Assembly: GCA_963682025.1 (NCBI GenBank)
Contig: OY821520.1
Coordinates: 185,158,746 to 185,222,745 of the forward strand
Direction: 5' to 3'
DNA: 64,000 bases
Source: Cordilura impudica
Taxonomy: Eukaryota; Arthropoda; Insecta; Diptera; Scathophagidae
Part shown: one piece after another, positions 21,694 to 34,026 of the stretch
Layout: the number at the start of each line of letters is the position of its first letter
Numbering within the stretch: the first letter of the stretch is position 1
Position numbers and translations under genes: made by a program
Notes under the pieces: model-generated
The model's database searches: none
What the model was told of the DNA's origin: nothing
What the model saw: only the letters and a program-made list of their open reading frames with translations

Positions 21694-23574
21694 AGAAATT
21701 GTTTATTATTGTTGAAAGCGTCGATTTAAGAATTTTTGAAAATTTCGGTATTTTTACTTGTCGTTTTTTAATTATTTAATTATTAATTTAATTTTTTTTG
21801 ATAAGTAATTCCATTACTTTTACGTTTCGTGTACTTATTTAACATATCTCATTTAAGATTTTCCTAAAGCTGGCTTGCTTTGTTTTACTCTTTGAATTTT
21901 AGAGAATTTCTGTAAATGGCTGATATTTTAAAGAGTTGTTGTATTTATTTTTTTTACAAATAAGCGATTTTTTTTGGCAGTTCATTATAAACGTATGGAA
22001 ATATATAAGTGAAATTTCGTTTAAATAGGTGTTTGCTATAACCGAAACGATTTGTATGTAAATAAAACTATTGGTACCAAAGAAATTATTCGTTGCAAAG
22101 CAAAATTCGTAATAATCCGTGTGAACTCCACGGTAATGTTTGAAATTTTTTCTGTAAAAGTTATGATACATTCAGATACATTCAAACATTGGTTTTGGGT
22201 ATATTATTTACATATATTTTTTATATGTACCGAATTTAAATTCGAAATTCTAAGTTTTTTTTACTGTTTTTTTATTTGCGTTCTTATAAAACAGATGTTT
22301 ATCCCCTCGACCTTGTACCTACGTGTATCTTATTCACATCGCATACAATATATTGTATACAAACATATATGTACATGTATTCACATAAACATATACGTAC
22401 ATACGTAATTTATTGCATGCACATAATTAGCATTGCTTTTAATGTGGCATTTTATAGTATTTATTTCAATTTCGGTTGATTTTTATTGTGTATTTTTTTA
22501 TATTTAGATTATTATTTCCTCAAAAATACAATCTAATGAAACTAAAATTTACACACACGCAAATAATTTGAGGGAGAAGTTAAAACAAAGCTTTTTCCAG
22601 CATTAACTAAATCCCATAAAACTATCGAAATAAGTTCGCAACATTTTTGTGCCATTCCAACACCCGCCAACCGAAACATACATACGAAAAACGCAAAATC
22701 GAAACAATGAAACTCAAGACAAATTGTCGTAATTAATTTAAGTTTTTGTAGTTGTTTCTTTTTTATTTTTTAATTTGTGACTCTTGCTGTCTGTGTAAGT
22801 GAGAAATATAACAAATTCTGTACAAAAAAATAGGAAAAAAATATACAATAATAAAAAGAAAAATAGCCGAAAGTAGTCAAGGTCATATAAAATGACACTC
22901 ATTAAAAATCATCATCATCATCATCATCGTTATTCATTATTAAAAGTGGGGGAACATAACAATTGTTGTTGTTTTTGTGACTTTTCAAATTTTGTAGTTT
23001 CCAAACAATAGAAAAGTGTTTCCTCTACCATAAAAATGCTCTTAATAAGGGTATTCAATAGACGGAGCAGATTTTTTTAAAATAAATAATTTTAAATAAA
23101 TTAATTTTTTCCCCGGTTTAATATGGCAAACCGAAAATTTTCATAAACAAACAGTGGTGAGAATTAAGCAATTTATGAAGAAAATAATTAACTCAAATTT
23201 TCATCAGATTTTTAAATGATACGCTGAAAAGCTTCTTCGTGAAAGAAGGAGTTTCAGCAAACCTTCTTAGGGCAACAACATATCTAAAACGCCGTTAACA
23301 GGTGATTGAAAAAACATAAACTACTATGATATGAAGTCTATCTCATCGAATTAGTAGGCGGTGATTTTTATTGTTAACATGGATACCTATTTAATTGTGT
23401 AATAATAGTCTTAAGCTTTCATTAAAATCCAAAGCAATGAAAAGCTTGAAAAAATTTTATAAGGTCAAGAATGTATATATATTATGGTGTCGCAAATTAA
23501 TGTATCGATATACCCCCTCTGCACAATGGTGCGGAGGGTTTAAATTGGAATTTCGAAGCCATGGTAAATAAAAC
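21694..23574. other. No gene recognised; simple repeats
   Basis: A+T-rich. An (ATC)n microsatellite lies at 22908-22929 and TA/CA-type sequence at about 22340-22410. 23500-23545 has an ATACCCCCTCTGCAC word of the ATACCCTC-type repeat. Confidence 0.45.
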
Positions 23575-23815
23575 CAAGTAGACTTGCAGTGAACCAAAGA
23601 AAGAAAGTTTTAATTCCTTTCCTGAAAGAGCATCACTCTGATGGCAATTACTTCTTCTGGCCTGACAAGATATCATCATCACATTTTTCCATAATAACAA
23701 AAAAAAGTGAACTTTGTACCAAAGGACCGAAATCCAACAAACTGGCCTCAATGTCGTCCAATCAAAGATTATTTTTTTTGGAAATTTAAGTTCGTTAGTA
23801 TACAATTGCAGAGCT
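23575..23815 (+). pseudogene. maT/Tc1-mariner transposase C-terminal relic
   Basis: The plus strand reads NQRKKVLIPFLKEHHSDGNY then FFWPDKISSSHF, the second catalytic Asp region (FWPDLASSHY in relatives). After a frameshift it reads FVPKDRNPTNWPQCRPIKDY, the region normally written RPIED. The third catalytic acidic residue therefore appears as Lys. The frame then breaks. Opposite strand and different decay from the relic at 9290-9850, so it is an independent copy of a related family. Confidence 0.7.
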
Positions 23816-23917
23816 AAACCTGTCAAAATCTCGAAAAAAAAATAATTCGTTTATGTATTCGTAAAATAGACAAGAACACTGTCCAAAGGTCATCACACGT
23901 TTTAATATAACAATAAT

Positions 23918-24383
23918 GCTGTGTTCAGACGGGCAGCAAGATTCGAGATTCGCTCTCTCATTCACGATTCGCGCCCCAATCATGATTGAACCTACATAAT
24001 TCGCCATACAAAATTATGAGAGCGAACCATTTTGAATCTAGTTACGAACCACGAAAAATGTACTGTCATCTCCAATTTTGATAAAAAAAATTATCGCTAG
24101 TTTATCTGAACTAGCTGTCAAAAATATATACACAAAGAAAAAACAAAAAATTAATGCGGTCAATAAAATAAATAGAAACATTTAACAAATAAAAAGTATA
24201 TATTTACATATATACATATATTGAAACAAAAATGGAAAAAATGAAATAGTGAAACGTAAAGTGTAGAAGAAGATAAAAAATATAAATGTCAAAATGAAAC
24301 AAGAACACTCATCTGAACACCAAGGTTCGCAGGCGTGATTCAAAGAGCGAATCAAGTGGTTCATTTTGCCGTCTGAACATGCT
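23918..24383. mobile_element. Candidate MITE with TGTTCAGACGG ends
   Basis: Left TGCTGTGTTCAGACGG (from 23918) faces right CCGTCTGAACATGCTA (to 24385). GATTCGC and GAGCGAATC words repeat near both ends. TAA stands outside each end, consistent with a 3-bp TWA duplication, so PIF/Harbinger type is possible. The interior is A+T-rich with no protein. Confidence 0.5.
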
Positions 24384-24475
24384 ATAAGTTTGCCTTTACT
24401 ATGAGAGTCACAACTTCCAAAGAGTTCACATAAATATGTATAAAATATCGTTTTGGCTTGAAGTATCTTAATAAA

Positions 24476-24571
24476 TAAATCTTAACGATTTAAAGAACAA
24501 AGCCTATGAAAATATAGCAAAGGAGATGGGTGTGACGGTGGAAGTTTATACTTCGACAACATTTTCATAAT
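24476..24571 (+). pseudogene. Possible MADF/Myb-type fragment
   Basis: A short frame reads LKNKAYENIAKEMGVTVEV, then a stop after YTSTTFS. The pattern (basic, AYxxIAxEMxxTVEEV) resembles the second half of a MADF domain. Too short to be sure. Confidence 0.3.
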
Positions 24572-24719
24572 GAAATTGCAGTGGCATGTGTAATCACAAA
24601 TGCTAATGGCGAGAGACCCGAACAATTTTTCATTGATAATACGTATAAAGCTGTAGTGGCAGTGGCAGTGGCCTGTGTAGGCCGGGCGTTATATAAATTA
24701 GTATACACAAGATTGTTAA

Positions 24720-24836
24720 CACTAAGAGATGAAAAAGGCTAGATTTCACACTATCATGTTTAGATTTTTTACAATGACTTTTAAAATTAATAAAGGTATA
24801 TACCCTCTGCATAGTGTTGTGGAGGGTATTAAAACA
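24720..24836. repeat. ATACCCTC-type dispersed repeat, fragment 2
   Basis: GATTTCACACTATCATGTTT through TTTTAAAATTAATAA aligns with 8595-8645, followed by ATATACCCTCTGCATAGTG and a short palindrome (ACCCTC...GAGGGT). Confidence 0.5.
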
Positions 24837-25453
24837 TGTGTGTTTGGTGTTTATGGAAATTATTGAAAAAATATATTATTTTAAAAGTAAACTGAAATTT
24901 AATGTTGTTCATTTAATTTCATTTGCACCAAATGAATATTTGTAATCAATTAAATGTAGACATTTTATAAAAAATAAAGTAAACATCTTTTCTGTCATTG
25001 CTTTGGATATTTCTTTTCCGCCACGTAAAATATTCGCTCACCGGTCTAGTTGTGCTTATACTCCATGTCGGCAATTAGTACATACGAGGGCATATAAATA
25101 AGTCTGTAAATGTTGAAAAAATTATTGGTGTTGGTCGATCGGAGAGCGAAAGTGCGCGTGATTGTTGAAGTCAGAGACCGAAGAAATCCAAGGTGGGATT
25201 ATCGGTTGACAAGGGCATGGATACAGTTTCTTCAAATTTAGGCGCCATGATTCATGATTTATGCTACCCTATTAGATTGAGTCAATGACGATTTAAAGAA
25301 AAACGATTGATTTTGGTCAAGAAGAAAGTGGTTTTTCAAATAGATTATACACGGGTGCTGATGTGTGTATGGATCATTTCTAGATTCCATGAATTGGTTT
25401 ACGAATTGCTACCTCATCCGCATCCCCATTGACGATTTTATAATTTCATACCT
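24837..25453. other. No gene recognised
   Basis: Non-coding; 25130-25440 is less A+T-rich but has stops in every frame and nothing familiar. Confidence 0.4.
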
Positions 25454-26080
25454 AAACAAGTAAGAAAATTATAGTCGGTCTAGACCGGTGCCATATATAT
25501 ATGGGGACAAGGTCGAAAAATGGACCGACCCTGACCATATTTGGCAAAGTCACTTATATTTTAAAAAAATATATACAAACCAAATTTGAGAAAAATCTGT
25601 GCAATATTTTTCTTTTTTGATAGATTTAAGTCAAGATCGGGAAGCAGCTCTATATGGGGCCTATGATTAAGAATTGTCCTATAGGTATTATTTTTTGACT
25701 ACTGGTTAATGGATATAAACACATAAAAACCCAATTTGATTGAGATATATATGATAATTTCGATCTTATGGCAATTTATATCGATTTCATAGGGGTCATT
25801 TGTATGGAGACTAGGTCTGAACATGGACCGATTTATCCTATGGCCGATAAAAGCTTATATACCAAATTTCATCAAAATATATTCATATTTGCGACCTGTA
25901 GTTTGATTACAAGGTTTACATCGACACACAGACGGACGGACGGACAGCGCTAAATCGACTCAGAAAGTGATTCTGAGTTGATCGGTATAATAAAAGATGG
26001 GTCTACGTCAAATATTTTTGGTAGTTAAAAACAGCAGCACAAAGTCATTACACCAAACCACATAGTGGTATAGGGTATAA
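25454..26080 (-). repeat. Mini-me/DINE-like repeat, copy F (internal deletion)
   Basis: Inverted copy with AAACAAGTAAGAAAATTATA start, half the terminal hairpin, and a join straight into GCCATATATATATGGGG, so about 130 bp are missing. GACG repeats at 25931-25946; ends CATAGTGGTATAGGGTATAA. Confidence 0.85.
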
Positions 26081-28074
26081 AAAATGGATTGGCGGAAAGA
26101 GCTTTAGCTCCAATGAAGAAATTATGTATAAAACAAATGCCCATTTTGAGGACATTTAAAAATCCTATTATTTAGAAGGGATAAAAAATTGCAGAAAGTT
26201 GGAAATAATTTTTTTTTTTTGCTAAAAAAAAGTCATGAATCTATTGATCCACTTCGTATATGGATGAATCGAGCCTAGTATCAGTCAAGGGGATCTCAGC
26301 GTGGAGTTCTTTTACTACTACTGTGAATCTAAGGCGCTATGCAATTCGCTAGGTGCTTCGGTGATTTGAACTAATAGAGAAGTCACTTAGGAAAAGCTCC
26401 AGAAGGGGAAGTAATGGTAAAAAATTCCGACAATTTGATTAAATTCTGCCTAAGTTAATTTTCGTCCGGATATACGAAAACTCCTTTTTCTTTTTATAAT
26501 TTTGATATAAACTAAACGCCCCTTGGAACATTAAAATTTTTTTTAAAGACCACATCCAACATTTAACCCGTATAGGAGCGAGTTAAACCGTCATTAACCT
26601 TACCGAAAAACTCAAGAATATTTCAACTTAAATAGTTGCAATTGAAAAAAGCCGCCCAAAACTTTCGTAAGTATCTGGGAAGGCTCCCAAAAGCTGTAAG
26701 TTTACATCGATAGCAGTTTACAAATCCTTTAAGCGACTTATTTGTCTAAAATTCTCAAAAATAGTTTGGGCCACAATAATCTATATTTCGCTTTAAGATT
26801 TACAGAAATTATAAAAAGCTTCGATGAATCGCCCTAGATCCGATAACTACGAAATGGCCTAAAAAGGGAAGATTCTACATGGGAAGTTACCAAATTCGCT
26901 CAAAGTGTTTTTTTCTTATGAATATGGATATTTTTAAGAAATATTTCTACTTGGACTATGATGAGCATTCATAACAAAACTTCTTTAAACGTTTTGTCTT
27001 TTTTTTTTTGATATTAACGGACTCATCTTACATTTGAAATTTATATAAAATTAAGTAAGGTGTTGCCAAATTTTTGAGTTTTTACTCACATTCTTTTCAA
27101 ACGTTTCGTTTTATAAAACGAGCCCTTGATGCAACACATTTGTATTATTTGTCTTGAATACCTTTAATATTTCTCGTTCCGTCTGCATGCATGTACTCAT
27201 ATAATTTATAGTTATATGTACATATACAAATGGCTTTTTTAATGTTATCGGAATTTTTATTTGAAACACAATTAAACCATAATTTTTTAGTTAAAATAAG
27301 TGTAAATAACTAACAGATTAAATGATCGAAAATTTATATACTTGTACATACATACATAGTTACAGAAACAAACAAATTTGCATAGTTAAACTATTATTAT
27401 TAGTAAATTTATAATTTAAAAGTGCAATATTGCCTTGGAAAAAGTAAACTATCCGAAATAATTATTAGCGATTTAATAATACAATTACAGAAAACAAAAT
27501 TTATAAAACAAAATTTTATTGAATCTCAGTCGAAATGTAAGTAAATAACAAGGAAGTAATTTAAGGGGATAAAGGCTGTAGAAAATCTGGTAGTTTTAGT
27601 TATTTCAATTTTGTCATATTTGCTCCAAAGTGACCATTTCCAAATATTAAATTTTCAAACTAATATCATCTGGAAGACCTACTTTATGGTACATCCACGA
27701 TAATGTTTTCGTTTTTATCTTATTCCCCAAAACATTCGAATTTTAGACTTTGTTTGTGTGGGCATGTGTAATGTGTGTGATGAGTAATTAACATACAGTC
27801 TGTCAATAAAGTGTTTTGACATAATTAAAATTGTGTTGCTTTGACTTTTAAGTTCTAAAATATAGTTTTCTTTTGTTTTAAATAATTGGATTATAATTTG
27901 AATTATTTCTTATTATCTATGCATTCATTTACCAACTAACAGTAATAAAAGCGAAAAAAAATTAAAAGTATGTATGAATTAGCTGGAACAAAAACACGAG
28001 AAACTTCGGAATGTTGTTGCCAAGAAAGAGTTTTAACATCGCATTTTTATATTCTTTCTTTTAACTCATACTCT
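26081..28074. other. No gene recognised
   Basis: A+T-rich with stops in all frames. 26270-26900 is somewhat more complex but matches nothing I know. Confidence 0.45.
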
Positions 28075-28752
28075 CTGTCTGTCTGTCTGTCTGTCGTGGG
28101 TTAACCCCATTCCCCTTATACAATTGATATGAAACTTGGCCCATAGTCTTGTTGTGAAAAAGATTAATTTTGGGGTAGTCACGCACAGTCACGCATAGTC
28201 ACGCACAGTCACGGAGTGATCTAAATGTCATTTCCCCTCCATCCAATCCATCCATACACTTGCTGTGAAAAAAGGTTAACTTTGACTTAGTCACACACAG
28301 TCACGCATGGTCACGCACAGCCACGGAAAGACTTAAAACGGATTTCGCCTCAACCAATCATTCTGAAACTTGGTCGGTATACTTGCTGTAAAGTAATATT
28401 AACTTCGACATAGCCACGCACAGTCACGCATAGTCACGCACAGTCACGGAGTGAATTAAAACACATTTCCACTTATCGGATCGATCTGAAACTTGGTCGA
28501 TAGACTTGCTTTAAAAAAAGATTTACTTTGACATAGTCACGCACAGTCACGCACAGTCACGGAGAGATTAAATCCTCACTTCCCCTCATCCGATAGATCT
28601 GAAACTTTGTCCATAGACTGTTGTGCCCAAAGATTAATTTTAAGATATTCACACACAGTCAAGCACAGTCACGGATATATCCAAAACTCATATGCATAAG
28701 GAAAGAAAGAGTTTTAATAAAAACTTTGTTTTTATGGGTTAGATTATTATAC
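28075..28752 (+). repeat. GTCACG tandem array, copy 1
   Basis: About five units of roughly 110-130 bp. Each holds a GAAACTTGG-type segment, TTAACTTTGACATAG-type text, then short repeats of AGTCACGCACAGTCACGCAT and CACGGAG. The array is bounded by CTCATACTCTCTGTCTG on the left and ATGCATAAGGAAAGAAAGAG plus TTTTATGGGTTAGATTATTA on the right. The same boundary text is found around the inverted array at 53.6-54.3 kb. Confidence 0.75.
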
Positions 28753-29224
28753 GAAAAAAAAAGTGTGCGAAGTTAGCCCCCATTTTTGGAAATAAAATTT
28801 TTTGAAGATTGTTCCGAATTGTTCTAGGATTGTTCTACAATGTTCCAAAACGATGAGTTTCTAAAATGTAATTTGTACCGGTAAATCGAAAAAAACGAAT
28901 CTTAAGCTTTGTACCCCACTTTTGGAAAAAAAAACAATTTTGGCGGTTGATCTAGGTTTTTCTAGTTGTTCTAAACATTGTTCCAAAATTGATATGTCGC
29001 AAACCGAGAACGAAAAACATTTTTCCGCGATATCAACGTTATTAAACGATATCAATATTTTTATGCAACACGAAAGTTAACGTACAGATTCCAAAATTTC
29101 TTCCCCATTTTTGGAAATAAATTTTTTCTTGAAGATTGTTCTGAGTTGTCTAGGATTGTTCTACAATGTTCCTAAACGATGAGTTTCTAATATATAATTT
29201 GTACCGGTAAATCGAAAAACACTA

Positions 29225-29580
29225 ATGCCCTTTTTTTGCCCTTTTTTCGAAAAGTGTATTTTTTTTATATATTCTGAATTAAGAGCAACCTTATCTTATA
29301 TATCAATCGTAAGGTTTCAAAGTCAAGCTCTCATAATTCACAAAAAATTCGAGCCATTGAGTTCTTTCAGATCATAGTGGGAGAATATTTCCCCATTGTT
29401 CCCCTTTTTTGAATATTTTCCAAGAGGATAATAATCAAATTTTTTTTGTATTTATGAACACAGCACTTTGAGACCTTTCGATATATGTATATATGTAATA
29501 CAATGTTGCTCTTAATTCAGAATATATAAAAAAAATACACTTTTCCAAAAAAGGGCAAAAAAGGGCGACATATTTTTGTC
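29225..29580. repeat. Palindromic block inside the foldback structure
   Basis: GCCCTTTTTTCGAAAAGTGT, then TATATTCTGAATTAAGAGCAAC (arm to about 29294), is inverted at about 29501-29578. The loop is about 200 bp. It may be a separate small element nested here. Confidence 0.6.
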
Positions 29581-29839
29581 AGAAAAGAAAACGGCAGAAT
29601 TTTAAACTACTTAGAAATTAAATATATCAGTCCGGAGACGTAAAAAACCCGAAGTTCCCGGAAAACTTTTCAGTTATCTAGACTTCGAGTCAAAAGTTCT
29701 CGTTTGCTTCCAAGTCATTCTTCATAATTGACGACATGAAATGTCGTGAAGTCGAATGTTTTTCATATCGTTAACATTGGTTATGCTGTATGCATAGATA
29801 TGATCAGTATGGGCGCATGCAGGAAGTACCACGTGCAGG

Positions 29840-30025
29840 TTGTCAACAAACTCCCCTTGTATATATTTTTTGTTTTTTGTATTTTTTTTTGTTTTTTGTG
29901 ATTTTTGTATTTTTTTTTGTTTTTTTGTGATTTTTGTATATTTTATGCTTTTTTTTGTTTTATTTTGTGATTTTTGTATATGTTATGTTTTTTTGTATTT
30001 TTTTGTAATAATTTGATATGTATTT

Positions 30026-30071
<46 letters not shown>

Positions 30072-30115
30072 TTATATATATATTATATATATTTATATAT
30101 ATATGTACATATGAT
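29840..30115. repeat. T-rich and (TA)n simple sequence
   Basis: Degenerate TTTTTTGTATTTTTTTTGT units at 29870-30000 lead into alternating TA at about 30030-30062, continuing imperfectly to 30110. Confidence 0.85.
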
Positions 30116-30163
30116 ATGCTTGCAGCACGACGAAAAGTGGTAATAATGGATACATGAATAAAT

Positions 30164-30430
30164 AACAAGTAAGAAAATTATAGTCGGTCTAGACCGACTA
30201 TAAGATACCCTATACCATGCGTTTAGAAACCCTATCTCTTAGGCCCAACTAACTGGACACACAGACGGACGGACGGACGGACGGACGGACGGACATTGTT
30301 AAATCAACTCAGAAAGTGATTCTGATTCGATCGGTATGATTAAAGATGGGTCTAGCTCAAATATTTTTGGTTGTTACAAACAGCAGCACAAAGTCATTAT
30401 ACCCAAACCACATAGTGGTATAGGGTATAA
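30164..30430 (-). repeat. Mini-me/DINE-like repeat, copy G, with expanded GACG tract
   Basis: Only about 265 bp remain: hairpin end, CTATACCATGCG, then a direct jump to the (GACG)n tract at about 30263-30293, which is the longest in the window, and the TATAGGGTATAA end. The internal ~500 bp are missing. Confidence 0.85.
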
Positions 30431-31240
30431 AAATGAAAATATTATCGCTAAAATATATATGGAACGATATACCAAGGAAAAAATGAAATTAAACGTAATC
30501 GTACGTGATGAGATTGTACCATACGTTTCAACGTAAACGCAAAGTTGATTAAAATAGTGCTGAGGGTGCCAATCAGGATACCTTGTACAAAAGAAATTTT
30601 GGAATCTGTACGTTAACTTTCGTGTTGCATAAAAATATTGATATCGATTAATAACTTTGATATCGCGGAAAAAAGTTTTTCGTTCTCATTTGCGTACGTT
30701 ACGGTTTGCGACATATCTATTTTGGAACAATATTTAGAACAACCGCCAATTTTTTTTTTTGTTTCCCAAAAGTGGGAAAAGCCTAAAATTCGTTTTTTCG
30801 ATTTACCGGTACAAATTACATTTTAGAAACACATCGTTTTGGAACATTGTAGAACAATCCTAGAACAATGGAGAACAATCTTCAAGAAATTTTATTTCCA
30901 AAAATGAGGGCTAACTTCGCAATCGTGGAAAAAATATTTTTCGTTCTCATTTGCGTACGTTACGGTTTGCGACATATCTATTTTGGAACAATATTTAGAA
31001 CAACTAGAACTACCTAGAACAACCTTCAAATTTTTTTTCCAAAAGTGGGGGGCAAAGCTTAAAATTCGTTTTTTTTTCGATTTACCGGTACATATTACAT
31101 TTTAGAAACTCATCGTTTTGGAACATTGTAGAACAATCCTAGAACAATTCAGAACAATCTTCAAAAAATTGTGTTTCAAAAATGGGGGGCTAACTTCGCA
31201 CACTTGAAAAAAGTGAAATAGAAAAAATAAAGTAAAATAA

Positions 31241-31320
31241 TTAGTATTTCGTATGGCCACCTTTAGTATCAATCACGGCTTGCAGTCGTCTTTTCATGGA
31301 ATTAACTAGTTTAGCTGATT
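31241..31320 (-). pseudogene. Tc1-type transposase C-terminal end
   Basis: The minus strand reads NSMKRRLQAVIDTKGGHTKY followed by a TAA stop at 31241-31243. NSMxRRLQAVIxAKGGHTKY-stop is the standard C-terminus of Tc1 transposases. Nothing of the upstream protein survives next to it: mini-me-like copy L begins just beyond. Confidence 0.75.
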
Positions 31321-31342
31321 AGACGTGTTATTGTTTTATGTT

Positions 31343-31560
31343 ATTTTGTAACTATCAAAAATACTTGACCTAGACCCACCTTTTATTAAACCGAACGGCG
31401 CACCTTTTGAATCTATCGGTCCCTGAAAACTTGTACTTAAACTAGAGGTTGCAAATGAAAATATATTTTGATAAAATTTGGTGCATAAGCTTTTATGACT
31501 GTTGAAATTGATGAAAATTTCATCTTCAGAACTAACCCCCACACAAATGTCTCGATCTTG
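31343..31560 (+). repeat. Mini-me/DINE-like repeat, copy L (partial, diverged)
   Basis: TTTTGTAACTATCAAAAATA, then TTGACCTAGACCCACCTTTT, then the GGTTGCAAATGAAAATATAT block align with the first third of the family. Old copy. Confidence 0.65.
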
Positions 31561-31984
31561 ATGAAATTTTCAGGGAATCTTCATAATAGTTGGACCGATT
31601 TTAATGAAATTTTGAGGAAATCTTCAGAACAGCCAGACGGGTAACACTTTGAAGTCTGGCTTTTTGATTTTTGGTCTGGGGCAGAGGGGCTTGGAATCTT
31701 CAGAATAGCCTGACGTGTTACACTGTGTAGATGCAATATAACAACCAGATGTTTTCTTAGGGCCAGAATTATTTTCTTTTTTAAATTTTATTTTGTAACA
31801 TACCTTTTGAGTCGGAAGAGCCAAAAATTACAATTTACATAATTTCAAAGTTTTTAAAGAGCCACAGAATTGTTTCTTGCCCACAATAAATAGTACTTGC
31901 ATAATTAAAGTTTTTTGATAAAAAAAAATCTATTTATTAAAAAAAAAAAAAAATATCTCTTTATTCATATGTAAGTAGCAAACA
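31561..31984. other. Unassigned repeat-like sequence and poly-A/T
   Basis: ATCTTCAGAATAG-type words recur at 31571, 31621 and 31698, so some old short-period duplication is present. A-rich runs occur at 31920-31953. No gene. Confidence 0.35.
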
Positions 31985-32888
31985 AATTCAATGAGAGCGT
32001 TGGCTTTGCATGGTTTTAGATAGTTTGGATAAATTTGGCTCATAACTTGTTGTTTTAAGTTTCAAACACGACTCTAAATTTTCATTCATTAGTTAGCTTC
32101 TTACTTTAGCTTTGATTATATTCTTGCAAGAGAACGCCTGCTCGCACGAGTATGTCGATCTGAAGATAGTCACCACTCCAAATGCCAACTTCTTCACCTC
32201 ACTGTAGCAATTTGGAAGACAATTCTATGCGTCGAATATAAATGTCTCAACTCGCGGCATTTCTTCTAAAGTCGTCCACTTTTGTTGCGTTCTGTACATA
32301 TATTTATGGAGCTCCAACTCTCCCATCTTGCTTTTAAACTTTGTAAATTTTCCACTCCACAAAGCTTTACTTTTAAATCGATCATTTGCATTTCTAAAGA
32401 TCGAGTATAAATTCCAAATGGCTCAATGTGGATTTCGTTGCTATTTGTATTGAGAGGATTTACTATTAATGCTAGATTGGTTTTGTTGGTTTTGAGTTGC
32501 TCAAATCTGTTAGCAAATTCATCTTGAATTCATCTTATAACTGTGCTGAAGTAATTCGTGTCAACAGTTGCACTGGCCTTATCGCGATATCGCTTTATAA
32601 ACAGAAAATGAAGTAATTTACCGATATCTGAATATCTTCTGCAAAAAGAATTAATTTTTCTTAAAAACACACCAATTCTTCTACCAAAAAATAGGCTGGG
32701 TTTCCCTTTCCTTGCTGTTTGGATTCAGCTCATTTAATTTCTCTCTGATATTTCACCATAAAATAAAATTTTTGCAACTATTTGTCGTTCTCTAATTCAG
32801 GATGATTAATGCTTTTTTCATTTAGGAATGTATTTATTGAATTCAAGTACAAAGCAAAACTTTTCAACACCTTACTTTTGGAAAGCCA
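31985..32888 (-). pseudogene. hAT transposase, C-terminal two thirds
   Basis: Minus-strand segments in order: WLSKSKVLKSFALYLNSINT, FLNEKSINHPELEN, GKGNPAYFLVEELVCF, NPLNTNSNEIHIEPFGIYTR, KSKALWSGKFTKFKSKMGEL. Then LPNCYSEVKKLAFGVVTIFR, CEQAFSCKNIIKAKVRS, and after a stop LESCLKLKTTSYEPN. The CEQAFS...SxxR region is the hAT C-terminal dimerisation segment, and the wording matches the GTF2IRD2/SCAND3-like hAT group. Several frameshifts and stops. The upstream part is at 36317-36600. Confidence 0.8.
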
Positions 32889-32897
32889 AAAAGTTAA

Positions 32898-33958
32898 TTT
32901 TTTGGTCCTACTTGACGATTCAAAGGCTTTCGATACTGTCGACCACTAAATGCTATATAATAAGCTGAAATATCTTTTTAATTTCTCTTCATCATCTGTA
33001 AATCTGCTTCGATCGTACCTATCTGATCGCACCCAATCCGTTTACGTGAAAAATAAAATCTCAACAACGTTAAATATTACGAGAGGAGTACCCCAGGGAT
33101 CCATCCTAGGGCATTTGCTTTTTTCTCTCTATACTAATGATTTACCTTCACAACTTCTCCATTGCAAAATTCATATGTACGCCGATGATATGCAGTTATA
33201 TTTAAGCAGTCCGACTGCTTCAATTAATAACAATATAGGAAAATTCGAAGAGGATTTAAATAATATCCATCGTTGGGCTACGGCCAACCAGCTTTTTTTA
33301 AACCCATTAAAATCTAAATGTTTGATGATAAGTAAACGGTCGAAACAACCACCCATGGTTCCTGATATTACAATTAACGGTCAAAAGGTTCCTATTGTTT
33401 CATCTGCCAAAAATCTAGGTATTATCTTTAACAGCTCTCTATCGTGGTCAAATCATATAAATAATGTAGTTGGGCAAACTTACGTTAAACTGAGATCTCT
33501 TTAGTAAACACAATATTTCACACCTTTGAAAGTAGGAATTCTACTAGCCAAAACGTATATTATTCCTGGACTTTTGTACGGCTGTGAAATTTTTGCTAAT
33601 TGCGACTCCTCGAGCAAAAGTCGATTCAATGTTGCATATAATAATATTATTCGTTATGTTTTTGGTTTAAGAAGATATTCTCATATAACTCCTGTGTCTT
33701 TTGAAAATCTTTTAAAAATTAAAGCTCTAATTTGTATGCACAAAAATATTTACACAAAAAAACCTAGCTATCTATTCGCAAAACTGCAATTTGCCAGATC
33801 TGATAAAGCTCATAATTTCTATTCATAGGACACTTGTCTCAGAACAGCAATTCTTTGTACACGGAGTTCGTCTTTGGAATGCACTTCCACAAACTTATCA
33901 AATAACAAGCAACGCAAGACTTTTAAAAAAAAACTAATTTTTGATTATTTTGCATAGT
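32898..33958 (+). pseudogene. LINE reverse transcriptase, 5'-truncated and frameshifted
   Basis: RT motif A reads LLDDSKAFDTVDH and is followed at once by an in-frame TAA (32947-32949). The frame continues with LRSYLSDRTQSVYVKN, RGVPQGSILG (motif B) and MYADDMQLYL (YxDD catalytic box), then FLNPLKSKCLMISK and SSAKNLGIIFNSSLSW. A stop at 33502 and frameshifts separate YIIPGLLYGCEIFANC, IIRYVFGLRRYSHI and the C-terminal FFVHGVRLWNALPQTYQ region. The catalytic motifs are intact in sequence but the gene is broken by at least one nonsense codon and two frameshifts. Jockey/CR1-like by wording; exact clade unsure. Confidence 0.85.
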
Positions 33959-34026
33959 AAAATCTTTGAAAATTTTGTATTTTGTTATTTTTTTTTTTTT
34001 TTTTTGTTATTTTATTTTATAAATAA

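Larger units (their letters stand above)
28763..31203. mobile_element. 2.4-kb foldback-like structure with inverted arms
   Basis: GTGTGCGAAGTTAGCCCCC at 28763 faces its inverse ending at 31203. The left arm (about 28763-29220) and right arm (about 30595-31203) each hold about 1.5 to 2 copies of a ~300-bp unit with TTGTTCTAGGATTGTTCTAC, GTACCGGTAAATCG and TGTCGCAAACC words. Between the arms lie a palindrome (29225-29580), T-rich and TA-rich simple DNA, and mini-me-like copy G. No protein gene was found. Long repetitive arms are known for foldback (FB-type) elements; whether this is one is inference. Confidence 0.55.

Noticed and set aside
28075..28690. GTCACG array considered as a CRISPR-like array
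   Set aside because: Units are diverged tandem repeats without unique spacers, and the genome is eukaryotic.
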